The notes: generated by a model from the letters alone, not told the origin. DNA of 42,016 bases from Desulfobacterales bacterium (GCA_024637225.1 JAGXFP010000025.1:1-42016), one strand, 5' to 3'; positions 1 through 9,000 are shown, counted from the first letter of the stretch. Numbers and translations: made by a program.

Positions 1-169
1 CCCAAACAAAGTGGTATTCTATCTTATACTTCGTATGACTTCCTTGCCGATATTCCATACGAAGCAGTATAAGCAAACTGCTAGCATAATGCTACCCGCC
101 TGAAAGGCGGGGGCTTTAACCTTGAACAGAAACAGTAAAATTTTTCCACGAAACCGTCACGGATTCAGG
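1..169. repeat. Right part of palindromic element (family A end), left end outside window
   Basis: The last 19 bases (151-169) read, in reverse complement, CCTGAATCCGTGACGGTTT. This is the same terminal inverted repeat that bounds the 220-bp elements at 19760-19979 and 24206-24425 and the shorter one at 11707-11869. If this copy were also 220 bp it would begin about 50 bp before the window. The interior (1-150) holds further palindromic stretches but is not visibly the same interior as the other copies, so only the end is assigned with some confidence. Confidence 0.5.
95..111. repeat. GC-rich hairpin in left-edge palindromic element
   Basis: CCCGCC and GGCGGG arms around a short TGAAA-containing loop form a strong hairpin followed by GGCTTT. 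It lies just inside the element that ends at 169, so it may be an internal stem of that element rather than a terminator. The T-run is too short for a convincing intrinsic terminator. Confidence 0.4.
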
Positions 170-181
170 ATTCTTTCAATG

Positions 182-345
182 GTAATTCTACCAGCAGCCG
201 CCCCGGGTAAGGCAACCCCTATTCCCAATCGAGCCGGAATTTTCTAAGGGCCACCCCTTTATGGGGCCGGGAACCCGCCTCGATTCGCTACCCTGATCGG
301 CGGGCCGGCAGCGCAGCTGGCGCCGGTATTTGTTCAACAACTGAT
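182..345 (-). ncRNA. Candidate structured RNA or mobile hairpin element (copy X1)
   Basis: A GC-rich region with nested complementarity: AATCGAG (229-235) pairs with CTCGATT (279-285), and inside it CCCC-TTTAT-GGGG forms a hairpin. On the minus strand the core at 293-272 reads GGGTAGC-GAATCGAG-GCGGGTT, which nearly repeats the core of a second region at 5914-5936. Two related cores with hairpins in otherwise empty intergenic DNA suggest a structured RNA or a small mobile element. No known riboswitch or RNA family could be assigned by eye; a degenerate coding remnant is also possible. Confidence 0.3.
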
Positions 346-420
346 GCCAAATAATGTTATGATAGGTTAATATGGGCAGAAAGCATCTCTAAAGAATCCC
401 CTTCCCCAGGAGGCCCGCCG

Positions 421-504
421 ATGAACGGATTGATGACTTATCGTAGAACCCTGCTCTTCCTCACCCTTTTCCTGCTACTGTCGGGCTGCGCGCGAGCGTC
501 ATGA
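421..504 (+). CDS. Tiny lipoprotein-signal peptide ORF (27 aa)
   Basis: The ORF has a good ribosome binding site (AGGAGG at 409-414, 6 bases before the ATG). It encodes a basic start (TYRR), a hydrophobic run and an LSGC lipobox, then stops four residues after the Cys. It therefore looks like a lipoprotein signal sequence with almost no mature protein. It may be an entericidin-like micro-lipoprotein or, more likely, the preserved 5' end of a lipoprotein gene whose body has been lost. It is followed 42 bp later by the membrane protein gene at 546, in the same direction. Confidence 0.35.
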   Translation: MNGLMTYRRTLLFLTLFLLLSGCARAS

Positions 505-545
505 TAATGTGGGTCACTTACCGATAGCCATTAGGGTCCAGGACT

Positions 546-1148
546 ATGAAAAAAGCGGTTCTCGACCGTTATGAGCGTGATCCCGAAGGCAGACTTGTTA
601 TCGATATCGCCGCACCTCGCCTTGAAGACCTCTATAGCGACTTCGACAGGAACGCCCCTTACATTCGCAGGGATCTGGATCCGAGTCTGGTCGATTACCT
701 GATCGATTGCGTACGGGAACTGGCCCGCGAACCTTTCCTCCTCAGATTCTCCCTTTCCCAGCCGCCTGACGAGTCCAGGCTTTTGAGGATTCGCCGGAGC
801 GTCAACAGCTATTTCCTTTACCTGACCGAAACCGAGAAGAACAGAGTTATGGAGATGTTCCGCCGGGCGGCAATTCTGTTCGGCATCGGCCTGGCCATCC
901 TCTTCACTTCGGTTTCAGTCAACCAGTGGCTCGGAGAAGACAGGTCGGTGGTGGCCAATGTCTTCGCCGAAGGGCTTACGGTCGCGGCCTGGGTATCGCT
1001 ATGGGAGGCACTGGCGGTCTTTCTGATCGAATGGTTCCCGCACCGCAAGAATATCATCCTCTACCGGCGCCTGGCCGATGCCCGGCTGATATTCAATCCG
1101 GAGCCGCCGGCCAGACCTGATCGAACTGGAAACACAAACTTGCCCTAA
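546..1148 (+). CDS. Conserved two-helix membrane protein, function unknown (200 aa)
   Basis: The N-terminal ~100 residues are soluble and charged. Two hydrophobic segments follow, at about 107-123 and 136-161, so both ends probably face the cytoplasm, and a short basic tail follows. The run around residues 93-110 (LTETEKNRVMEMFRRAA) and the second helix (TVAAWVSLWEALAVFLIEWFPHR) resemble an uncharacterised bacterial membrane protein family with no named function. An AGGA ribosome binding site lies just before the ATG. There is no signal peptide and no enzymatic motif. It follows the 27-residue lipopeptide ORF and has no obvious operon partner downstream. Confidence 0.7.
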   Translation: MKKAVLDRYERDPEGRLVIDIAAPRLEDLYSDFDRNAPYIRRDLDPSLVDYLIDCVRELAREPFLLRFSLSQPPDESRLLRIRRSVNSYFLYLTETEKNRVMEMFRRAAILFGIGLAILFTSVSVNQWLGEDRSVVANVFAEGLTVAAWVSLWEALAVFLIEWFPHRKNIILYRRLADARLIFNPEPPARPDRTGNTNLP

Positions 1149-1620
1149 CAGTTTATAGTAAGCGATGAAGAAAACGGGATGCGAAAACTTTCCGGGATAG
1201 CCGACCTGGAACGGTGCATCATTGGCTCCTGGCCTGTTTATACTTAGGCCCAAAGACTACCTTGCGCCAGTGCCGGGTGTCCTTTATGCAAGGCCAGGCC
1301 TGACTGGAGCGGGAACCGATCTCTGATCCGTCGCGGTACATCCTGGAGCCGGCAGGATCACCTGTTCCTGGATTTCATCGGTACTTTACAGAGGGAATGT
1401 TATGAATCGATCAATCAAAATCGACTGTCTGTTTCGACATCGGCTGTGATTCACGTCACAATACGCTAGCAATAGTGGACAGGATTATCGGTGAACTTGA
1501 TTTTGCCGGCGGATGTCCGGAAGACCAGCTGCTCCACAACGCTTTGACTGGTTATAGGCAATGAATTCATTCAAGAGAAAGGGCATCGTTCGAAAAACAA
1601 GGCGGCCTTATCGAAATCTT
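1149..1620. other. Intergenic region without a supported gene
   Basis: No convincing coding region, RNA or repeat was found here. A 15-codon ORF with a GAGGGA ribosome binding site begins near 1401, and the next frame carries a short open stretch with a GGCPEDQ motif that ends at 1563. These may be the remains of a small Cys-containing protein, but the evidence is too thin for a gene call. Confidence 0.3.
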
Positions 1621-2262
1621 CTAAGCATCGGGAAGCGCGGCCAGAATATCCTCATAAGGGACGGCGCCGGCCCGAATCAGCTTGAGCCCGGAGGAATCGT
1701 TCCCGACAATGGTCGAGCCCCTTCCGCCCGGTACCGGACCGCCATCGATTATGTAGTCAATAGCGGAAGGGAACATCTCCTCGATCCGGGAAGCTGTCAC
1801 CGCCGCGGGCAAGCCGCTTGGATTGGCGCTGGTCCCGGTGATCGCTCCGCCCGCGGCCGCAGCCAGCCGCCGGGCCGCCGGATGGGAAGAGAGCCTGACT
1901 CCCACCGTACCGTCCGTATCGGTCAACAGGGAAGGCAGTTGTCTGCCGCCGGGGAAGACCAGGGTAAGAGGACCCGGCCAGAACCGAGCCATGAGTTCCC
2001 GGTAAAGATCCGGGATTGCCTTGACCAGGCGGTCAAGACTGGAGATTTCATCGATCAGGACCAGAACCGGTTTTTGGGCGGATCTTTTCTTCAGCCGAAA
2101 CAACCGCTCAAGGGCTTCATGATTGAAAGGATCGACGGCCAGCCCGTAAAAGGTTTCGGTGGGGAAGGCGACCACCCCGCCCCCGCCGATCACCGCCGCC
2201 GCCCGGGCCAGTTCCTGACCGGCAACCACGATCCCGCCGGCGGCCGGGTCAGGAGTAGTCAC
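1621..2262 (-). CDS. tsaC: Threonylcarbamoyl-AMP synthase (TsaC/Sua5/YrdC family)
   Basis: This enzyme makes threonylcarbamoyl-AMP from threonine, bicarbonate and ATP, the first step of the t6A37 modification of tRNAs that read ANN codons. The 213-residue protein is a single YrdC domain. Visible family motifs are PTETFYGLA near residue 35, KKRSAQKP (the KxR...SxxxP loop), WPGPLT, VGVRLSSHP and GTSANPSG. The length fits short TsaC-type proteins; the extra C-terminal Sua5 domain is absent. The start is read as GTG at 2262, which overlaps the end of purD-purE by 14 bp, so the two are probably translationally coupled. Confidence 0.9.
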   Translation of the reverse strand: MTTPDPAAGGIVVAGQELARAAAVIGGGGVVAFPTETFYGLAVDPFNHEALERLFRLKKRSAQKPVLVLIDEISSLDRLVKAIPDLYRELMARFWPGPLTLVFPGGRQLPSLLTDTDGTVGVRLSSHPAARRLAAAAGGAITGTSANPSGLPAAVTASRIEEMFPSAIDYIIDGGPVPGGRGSTIVGNDSSGLKLIRAGAVPYEDILAALPDA

Positions 2263-4027
2263 TGGCGCTGATCTTGGCGGCCTTGGCCTCTACCTGGGCG
2301 GCCATATCCTTTTTAAGGTCCGCCAGGGTTCGAGCGACCTTTTCGTCGGATACTCCGATAATCTGGGCAGCCAGAATCGCCGCGTTGGTGGCGCCGGGTT
2401 TACCGATTCCCATGGTGGCGACCGGAACGCCCGGCGGCATCTGCACCGTAGACAGCAGGGCATCAAGGCCGTTCAGGGCGGAAGCGTCGATCGGCACTCC
2501 GATAACCGGCAAGGTGGTATGAGCGGCCAGCACCCCGGCCAGATGAGCGGCCATTCCCGCCGCCGCAATGATGACCTTGAGTCCGCGCTCCCTGGCCGTG
2601 GCGGAATAGGCGGTTGCCCGCTCCGGAGTACGATGGGCTGAAGCTACGGTAATTTCAAAGGGAATATCCATCTTTTTAAGCAGCCTGGCGCTACGCTCCA
2701 TGACCGAAAGATCGGAATCGCTGCCCATGACAATCCCGACCAGAGGTTTCCTGGATCCGCGCCCCAACGCCTTGTCACCAATATCGCCTCGATAAAAACA
2801 GCCCTGCCACTTGATTTTTTCCACACCCTGATAGGCGAACCGGATCGACGCTGCCAGATCTTCGCCGATGGCGGTAATCCCGAGGACCCGCCCGCCGACA
2901 TTAACGATCCTGCCGTCGCGCAAGGCCGTGCCGGCATGAAACACTTCCACCCCGTCAACAGCCGCCGCCTCGGCAAGGCCGGTTATCTGATGCCCCTGTT
3001 GGTAACTGCCCGGATAACCGCCGGAGGCCATGACCACGCAAACAGCGGGACGGGGATCGATCTTCAAATCAATTTCCGAGAGGCGCCCGTCGATAACCGC
3101 TTCCATTATTTCCACCAGATCGCTCTGCAGACGCATCAACAGCGGCTGGGCTTCAGGATCGCCGAAGCGGCAGTTGAACTCCAGAACCTTAATCTTTCCG
3201 TTGTCGATCATCAGACCGGCATAAAGGATGCCCTTGTAGGGGCGTCCCTCCGCCGCCATGGCCTGCACGGTTTTAGCCATGACCTTTTCCATGACCTCGG
3301 CATGAATCTTGTCAGTGACCACAGGGGCCGGGGAATAGGCCCCCATGCCGCCGGTATTGGGGCCTTGGTCACCATCACGGACCGCCTTGTGATCCTGGGA
3401 GCTCGGCAGCGGCAGAATGGTCGTGCCGTCGGTAAAGGCCAGAAAGGAGGCCTCCTCTCCAGTCAAAAACTCCTCGATCACCACCCTGGCGCCAGCCTCG
3501 CCGAAGGCCTTTTCGACCATGAGCAAATCGACGGCCTTAACGGCCTCGAGCTCGGTCCGGGCCACGATCACGCCCTTCCCGGCGGCAAGGCCGTCCGTCT
3601 TGACCACGAGAGGCGCTCCCATCTTTTCGATATAAGCCAGCGCCTGCTCGCGGTTTGTGAAGACTTCGTAGGCGGCGGAAGGTATCCCGTATTTCTTGAA
3701 CAGTTCCTTGGTAAAGACCTTACTGCCCTCAAGGGCCGCGGCCTTGCCGGTCGGTCCGAATATTCTTAAACCATTTTCCCGAAACCGATCAACAATTCCC
3801 ATGGTCAGAGGGACTTCCGGGCCGACCACAGTCAGATCGATCTGCCCGGTAACGGCAAAATCGACGAGTTTTTCAATGTCGTTATCGGCAATATCTACAC
3901 ACTCCGCCAATTGAGCGATCCCGGCATTGCCCGGGGCGCAAAAGATCTTTTCAACTTTGGGACTCTGGGCTATTTTCCAGACCAGGGCATGCTCTCTGCC
4001 GCCGGAACCTATAACCAGGACTTTCAT
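2249..4027 (-). CDS. purD-purE: PurD-PurE fusion: GAR synthetase plus N5-CAIR mutase
   Basis: This is a bifunctional purine-biosynthesis protein of 592 aa. Residues 1 to about 420 are phosphoribosylamine-glycine ligase: MKVLVIGSGGREHALVW, an ATP-grasp core with KTDGLAAGKG, and EFNCRFGDPEAQPL. Residues from about 428 are a class I PurE domain, with IVMGSDSDLSVM, the SAHRTP loop (about 463-468), AAGMAAHLAG and GKPGATNAA. A short linker (LGRGSRKP) joins them. The frame is open further upstream, but the ATG at 4027 is chosen because GAGGAG lies 9 bases before it and the protein then starts exactly at the canonical PurD N-terminus. The two activities catalyse steps 2 and 6 of IMP synthesis, so the fusion joins non-consecutive reactions. 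No purK is present nearby. Confidence 0.92.
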   Translation of the reverse strand: MKVLVIGSGGREHALVWKIAQSPKVEKIFCAPGNAGIAQLAECVDIADNDIEKLVDFAVTGQIDLTVVGPEVPLTMGIVDRFRENGLRIFGPTGKAAALEGSKVFTKELFKKYGIPSAAYEVFTNREQALAYIEKMGAPLVVKTDGLAAGKGVIVARTELEAVKAVDLLMVEKAFGEAGARVVIEEFLTGEEASFLAFTDGTTILPLPSSQDHKAVRDGDQGPNTGGMGAYSPAPVVTDKIHAEVMEKVMAKTVQAMAAEGRPYKGILYAGLMIDNGKIKVLEFNCRFGDPEAQPLLMRLQSDLVEIMEAVIDGRLSEIDLKIDPRPAVCVVMASGGYPGSYQQGHQITGLAEAAAVDGVEVFHAGTALRDGRIVNVGGRVLGITAIGEDLAASIRFAYQGVEKIKWQGCFYRGDIGDKALGRGSRKPLVGIVMGSDSDLSVMERSARLLKKMDIPFEITVASAHRTPERATAYSATARERGLKVIIAAAGMAAHLAGVLAAHTTLPVIGVPIDASALNGLDALLSTVQMPPGVPVATMGIGKPGATNAAILAAQIIGVSDEKVARTLADLKKDMAAQVEAKAAKISASDYS

Positions 4028-4153
4028 CTGCACTTTCTCCTCGATTAATGACTGATAATTAGCAAGCAACCGCGCTCATACTACCCTCACTTTCCATCCC
4101 CTGTCAATATGGATACACCGTCCGAATCCTGAACCATAACAGTACTTTTCCGC

Positions 4154-4204
4154 TTGACACAAAGGGAGAGCGTAACTATCTTGAAAAAGAATGAGCGCTC
4201 ATTC
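4154..4204 (+). promoter_or_regulatory. Promoter with FadR/TetR-type operator palindrome
   Basis: A sigma-70-like promoter is visible: TTGACA at 4154-4159, a 17-bp spacer and TATCTT at 4177-4182. A perfect 16-bp palindrome, GAATGAGCGCTCATTC (4189-4204), covers the expected transcription start. Its TGA...TCA half-sites resemble operators of FadR/PsrA-like TetR regulators of fatty-acid degradation. It sits 63 bp before the tetR gene, so autorepression is the simple reading. Confidence 0.7.
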
Positions 4205-4267
4205 ATAAACACCAAATATCGTTTAGATGGATTATCCGACCGGCTAATCACGGCAGATCAATTTTAA

Positions 4268-4876
4268 ATGCCAGAACTTTCCCCTATGAGAATCTCTGAC
4301 AAGCACGAAAAAATCATCCAGGCCGCCATAAAGGTCTTCGCCAAGAAGGGCTTCTTCAGTGCCAGAATTTCCGATATCGCCCAAAAAGCCAAAGTGGCCG
4401 ACGGCACCATCTATCTTTACTTCAACAATAAATACGACATCCTAATCTCTATTTTCGAGGAAGAGATCGGTAAGATTATCAAGGAAGTAAAAGCCCTGAT
4501 CGATCAGGAGGAAGACCCGCGCAAAATGCTGGAGATATTCGCCATGGAGCACATGCGGATGGTCCGGGACCGGCGCAACCTGGCCGAAGTCTTGCAGATG
4601 GAACTGCGGCAAAGCAACAAATTCATGCGGGAGTATCGGAACACCAAGTTCATCGAATACGTAGACATCGTCTCAAAGATTATCCGCAAGGGTCAGGAGA
4701 TGGAGCTCTTCAGAAAGGATCTTATGCCGGGAGTGGCCAAACGGGCCATGTTCGGAGCTCTCGATGAAACGGCTAGGCTCTGGATACTTTCTCCGGACCA
4801 CCAGTACACCATTGAAGAAGCCGCCAAGCAGATCAGCACGATTTTCCTGAGCGGGGTCGAGGAAAAACCGCAGTAA
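4268..4876 (+). CDS. TetR/AcrR-family regulator, FadR-like
   Basis: This is a DNA-binding repressor of about 202 aa. The N-terminal TetR helix-turn-helix spans about residues 12-60, with KIIQAAIKVFAKKGF, then RISDIAQKAKVADGTIY and LYFNNKYDIL. The rest is a helical ligand-binding domain resembling the Bacillus FadR (YsiA) class that senses long-chain acyl-CoA; the ligand here is inferred. A promoter and a perfect palindromic operator lie immediately upstream. The start is uncertain between ATG 4268 and ATG 4286; neither has a clear ribosome binding site. No acyl-CoA genes lie in this window, so its targets are probably elsewhere. Confidence 0.85.
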   Translation: MPELSPMRISDKHEKIIQAAIKVFAKKGFFSARISDIAQKAKVADGTIYLYFNNKYDILISIFEEEIGKIIKEVKALIDQEEDPRKMLEIFAMEHMRMVRDRRNLAEVLQMELRQSNKFMREYRNTKFIEYVDIVSKIIRKGQEMELFRKDLMPGVAKRAMFGALDETARLWILSPDHQYTIEEAAKQISTIFLSGVEEKPQ

Positions 4877-4890
4877 ACCCGATCGAACGA

Positions 4891-5376
4891 TCAGGCCATA
4901 TCGGGCTTGGCAATCTCCATGACTTCCAGGGTCCTCGAGCCAGCCGGCGTCTTGACCGTAACCTCATCACCGACGGATTTGCCGAGCATTGCGCCCCCTA
5001 GGGGAGAAAGGGCCGATATCCGGTTGTTCTTCATGTCCGCCTCCTCGGGCCCTAGAAGCTGGTAACGCACCTCTTCATCGGTATCAAGATCAATCAGGGT
5101 GACCACCGTCCCGAAAACGATTTTGTCGCAACTCAGGGATAAACAGTCGATAATCTCAGCCCTGCTCAATTTATCCTGAAGTTCCTGGATCCTGCCCTCG
5201 ATAAAACTTTGACGTTCCTTGGCCGCGTGGTACTCGGCATTCTCCTTAAGGTCGCCGTGGGCCCGGGCCACTTCGATGGCCTTAATAATCTCATGGCGTT
5301 CAACACTAGTCAGACGCTTCAGCTCTTTTTTCAGTCTGGCGTAGCCACTTTTCGATATCGGAACTCTCTGGATCAT
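4891..5376 (-). CDS. greA: Transcription elongation factor GreA
   Basis: GreA rescues backtracked RNA polymerase by stimulating cleavage of the 3' end of the transcript. The 161 residues match the family length. The N-terminal coiled coil carries the signature AIEVARAHGDLKENAEYHAA and the DLKEN acidic tip, followed by KERQSFIEGRIQELQDKL. The C-terminal FKBP-like domain has SPLGGAMLGKSVGDEV. The gene converges with tetR, with a 14-bp gap. An AGGGGAAT ribosome binding site precedes the ATG. Confidence 0.93.
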   Translation of the reverse strand: MIQRVPISKSGYARLKKELKRLTSVERHEIIKAIEVARAHGDLKENAEYHAAKERQSFIEGRIQELQDKLSRAEIIDCLSLSCDKIVFGTVVTLIDLDTDEEVRYQLLGPEEADMKNNRISALSPLGGAMLGKSVGDEVTVKTPAGSRTLEVMEIAKPDMA

Positions 5377-5452
5377 TTTTTTCTATTCCCCTAAAAACAA
5401 GCAAAGCAACCGATCACGGAATCAGCCACCAATGTTTAGTCAATCTCCCATC

Positions 5453-5564
5453 TGGTAAGCGATTACAGGGTGCCGGAGATGCAAGACATCGGCCTGCGAT
5501 GTGTACTGGTGTACATGAGCAGGCCGATAACACAGCAGATTCGGTGCCTTGTGATCGCTTACCA
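5453..5564. repeat. Palindromic (MITE-like) element with nested hairpins
   Basis: Terminal inverted repeats at 5453-5475 and 5542-5564 match at 19 of 23 positions and begin TGGTAAGCGAT. Inside, ATCGGCCTG and CAGGCCGAT pair around a TGTACTGGTGTACA palindrome. The interior also carries GATGCAAG, a motif shared with the 220-bp elements at 19760 and 24206, so the elements share a plan although their ends differ. The whole 112 bp could fold into a single cruciform. Confidence 0.65.
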
Positions 5565-5719
5565 AGCAACGGGCAATCAATGGGCCCGCTGTTGCGATAA
5601 ATGTATTTTTGATCCGTTTGTCCCGGCTGTACCGGAAGGAACCGGACTTGACTTCAATCGTCTTGCGAGGAAGAATCCTCTTTATCCTCAGGCTTCACGA
5701 GCCTGCATTCGCCGCTGCG

Positions 5720-5821
5720 TCAGGAAAAACCGCCCTTCACCTTGGGAACGACATAAATAATCACCAGCAACCAGACAGCCAGTAAGCCGATTAATTTTAG
5801 TACTTGTTGCCACCCTTCCAT
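5720..5821 (-). CDS. Possible small single-pass membrane protein (33 aa)
   Basis: A short ORF starts MEGWQQVLKL, continues with a strongly hydrophobic segment (about residues 10-26) and ends with a basic, glycine-rich tail (PKVKGGFS). That topology is typical of real bacterial small membrane proteins, but the ORF is short and the ribosome binding site is weak. It lies between the TPR gene and greA in the same direction and downstream of the structured region at 5881-6000. Confidence 0.35.
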   Translation of the reverse strand: MEGWQQVLKLIGLLAVWLLVIIYVVPKVKGGFS

Positions 5822-5880
5822 AAAATAACTCTATCACTTTTTTGACCGGCAGGCCAAGCAAACCGGTCCTTTGTTTAAGG

Positions 5881-6000
5881 AGCACCCACCCTATCGGAGG
5901 GCAAAACGTTCTTCACCCGCACTCTATTGGCTACCCGGGCGACGGCCTGCCTCCTTCGGATGCAGAAAGGCCCGCGAAAAGCAAGTGGTAACCCATAAAG
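5881..6000 (-). ncRNA. Candidate structured RNA or mobile hairpin element (copy X2)
   Basis: The minus-strand core at 5936-5914 reads GGGTAGC-CAATAGAG-TGCGGGTG, matching the core at 293-272 except for two substitutions and one inserted base. Just 5' of it on the minus strand is a hairpin at 5965-5947 (CTGCATCC-GAA-GGAGGCAG, one mismatch) flanked by GGCC arms. It would lie in the leader of the small membrane ORF at 5821. GEMM riboswitch and IscB-associated RNA were considered, but neither could be matched by eye. Confidence 0.35.
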
Positions 6001-6036
6001 CAGGCCGACAGCAAGGTAAATGCGGTATCCTGTGAT

Positions 6037-9000
6037 CTATTCCCCGGCCGAAGCCAAACCGAACTTTTGTTCCCAACGATACCTGGCATAAAGCCGGGCG
6101 GCAATATAATTCAAGGTCTTTTTTCTCTTTGATGAATTATCAAGGAGCTGGCGGGGCTCCATCAATTCTTCGGCAACGGCAGACGGTTCCGGCTTGACAA
6201 ATCCTAACCATTGCAGAAGAGATGTCTTGCCGGGAGGAGGGGGCAATTCCAAGCCGGCCGCGGCCACATTATTTTCAAGAATTTCTGCCGTTTTTACTGG
6301 GAAAAGGCTTTTGACGGCCTTCTCCCAATAACCGGGGTCGCCGAGAGCCGTGATACATTGGGTTTTAAGAAAATGCGCATCCAGGCGGGCAGGATCAGCT
6401 TCCAGTAAAATATTACTATAGTGAAGCGCCGAAACATACTGTCCATTCCGATAGTAGTAGCCGGCCATCTTAAGGACTATTGAGTTGTTGCCGGGATAAA
6501 TCGCGGCCATACCTTCTAATAACTTTAATGCTTCATCGAACCGGTCCTCGGCGGCAAGGCCCTCGGCCAGCAGAAAGGCGCCGGCCAGAGAGTCCGGAGC
6601 AAGATCCAGGGCCTTTTCGGCAGCCGCCAGAAGACCGGCCGGCAAACCATGCTTTTCGTAGAGTTCAGCCAGCATCAACAGATCATGGCTGTCATGGGCC
6701 TCGTCGAGTAGCTGCTTTTTGATTTTGGCCGCGGCTTTCTCCTTGCCCGCCGCCTGATAGATTTTCTGTAAGACAACCAGGACTTCCCGGTCCCGCTCCA
6801 CCTCGAGCATGGCCAGCCCCTGCCGCTCCGCCCGGCCTAGGTCATCCGCCCCGATAAAGATCTCGAGCAACAGCAAACCGGCCCGTCGGCTTATCCCGTT
6901 CTTGGGGCTATCCGGGGAAGAAGGTGGACAGTCGCCGATCGCGCTGCCACAAAGGAATTCTTCCAGAAGGTTCTCGGCCCGATTGTAGGCCTGCACAGCC
7001 GACATAAATCGCGCCTTCAGCAGCATGATCCTGCCTTGATCACGCTCCAGGGAAGCATATCTCTCAAGCCAGACTTTGGCCTCGCTGATCCGCGGCTCTT
7101 TATGGGACAGGGCACTCTCGAAAAGACGCGCAAGAACCAAGCTTTGCTCCGCGCCGGTTAAAAATATTTCTCGCAGGAGTTGCTCCGCCTTAAAGACCAG
7201 CCCTTCCTGGAAGTAAAGATCGGCCAGCCCCAGCTTGGCCTCTCTGGCCAGGGGATCCAAGTTGGGTATTTCTCTGGCGGAGTCAGGACGGACCCGGGCG
7301 GCAAGCAAAAACTGATATCTGGCCTGGGCCTCCTCGAAGTCACGGGCCTCGGCAAAGGCCCGGGCCGCCAGAATCAGATCCTGATCGTGATTGACCGGAT
7401 CATTGACATCCTCCAGAAAAGCCACCTGCTCTTTTAAAAAAATATTTTCACCAAGCTTGCCGGCCAGGGTTATGCACCGCCGTCGAATATCGAGGCGGGT
7501 GGGCTGCAAGGCAAGTAAACACTTGTAATCGGCCAGGGCCAAAGCCAAACGGCCCAGTTCTTCATAAACCCGACCGCGACCGGCAAAGAGGTCTTCTCCC
7601 TCATACCCGGCTTCCTTCAGCTTGTTGAAGTATTCCAGTCCGGCCTGAAGCTCGCCCCGGGCGACCTTAAGATCGGCGAGCTTGCTGACAACCCGGACCT
7701 CTTCCGGAGCATAACGGTGGATAATCTCCAGAATCGCCACCAGCCTTCCGTCCCGGTTCAACCTTTCAAGCAGATCGATAATCTCCTGATAAACCCTGAT
7801 CCGTTCGGGAAGCAAGCGGGCCTTGTGCTCCCACATAAACAAGGCGGCCTCCGGATTGCCGACCCTGAACAGATCCCCGGTCAGGGCATCCAACAGATCA
7901 AGATCCTCAGTAGTTACGGCTATAAGCCGTCTGTACAGGGAAATAATGTCAATGTCGACCGCGCCCTTGCCGGAATTGCCGGACGGAATCAACATGTCAA
8001 GATTGTCGGCATGCAAGGCCACGTAACGTTCGAAATATGGTAAAGCCTCGGCAAAACGGTCGCTTAGAATATATATCCGGCAAATCCGGTTGAGCAGCGA
8101 AGCATTGTCGGGGTTTTTTTCCAACAAGGCGAGCAAATGGGGCAGAGCCTTGGCGTTGCCGTTTATGCCCAGCTTTTCGTAATAGAGAGCCAGGCGGCCA
8201 TGGGCTTCCCGGTGACCGGGATCAAGTTCCAGGCAGCGCTTCCAGTAAACGGCGGCCTTTTTTTCGTACTTGAGTTCCTCATAGATCCTGGCCGTCATCC
8301 GCAAGGTATCAAGATCGGCTTCCTTCTTTTCAGCCAGCGGCGCCATTAGCTTTTCGGCAGTCTCCATCTTGCCGAGTTCATAAGCCAGATTGGCCAGAGC
8401 CCGGCGAAGGGAGAGATCATCCGGTAGCCGGGCATAAATTTCCTCAAAGAGGGGAAAGGCTTCCTTTTTACGGCCCACTTCGACCAAACCCTGGACCAGA
8501 CCGGCCAAAGCGGTCAAATCGGTGGAGTCTTTCTCGTAAGCCTTTCTGAAAAGATCAATCGCCCGGCTCAGTTTGTCCAGTTTCCTTGAAGCCAGGCCCA
8601 GCCCGTTAAGGTAAGCGACCCGGTCCGGATATCTCTCCACCAGAAGCTCCAGAACCGTCGCCGCCTTCTGCCACTTCCCGGTTATCAGAAGGAGACGGGC
8701 ATATTCCCATCTTGCCTGTTCAATATTGCCCCGCAGGCCAAGGAGTTCTTCGTATTTTTTCTCGGCGGTAAGATAGTCTCCGGTTCTGGCCAGATAGCGG
8801 GCTTGGTCCCACGCCTTTTTCCAGGGTACGGAATTGTCGACCGTCAAAGCGACATCCCGGTCAGGCACCAATTCATCGGGAACCCGGAGCAGGTCGACAA
8901 GGTCGCTTAGACCATCGGTCGGGGTCAGAACGACATAAAACAAGAAGAGAAGCAGGAAAAGGACAGGGCGCCGGGAAAAAGAGGCTCCCCACCATGCCGA

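Noticed and set aside
1401-1563. Possible remnant of a small Cys-containing (TSCPD-like) protein with GGCPEDQ
   Set aside because: Needs a frameshift and has no complete motif; similarity is too weak.
1561-2271. Plus-strand ORF antisense to tsaC
   Set aside because: It is a shadow of tsaC, typical of GC-rich coding DNA.
5881-6000. Cyclic-di-GMP (GEMM) riboswitch
   Set aside because: Fragments such as GGGCAAA are present, but the conserved two-helix core and tetraloop receptor could not be matched in order on either strand.
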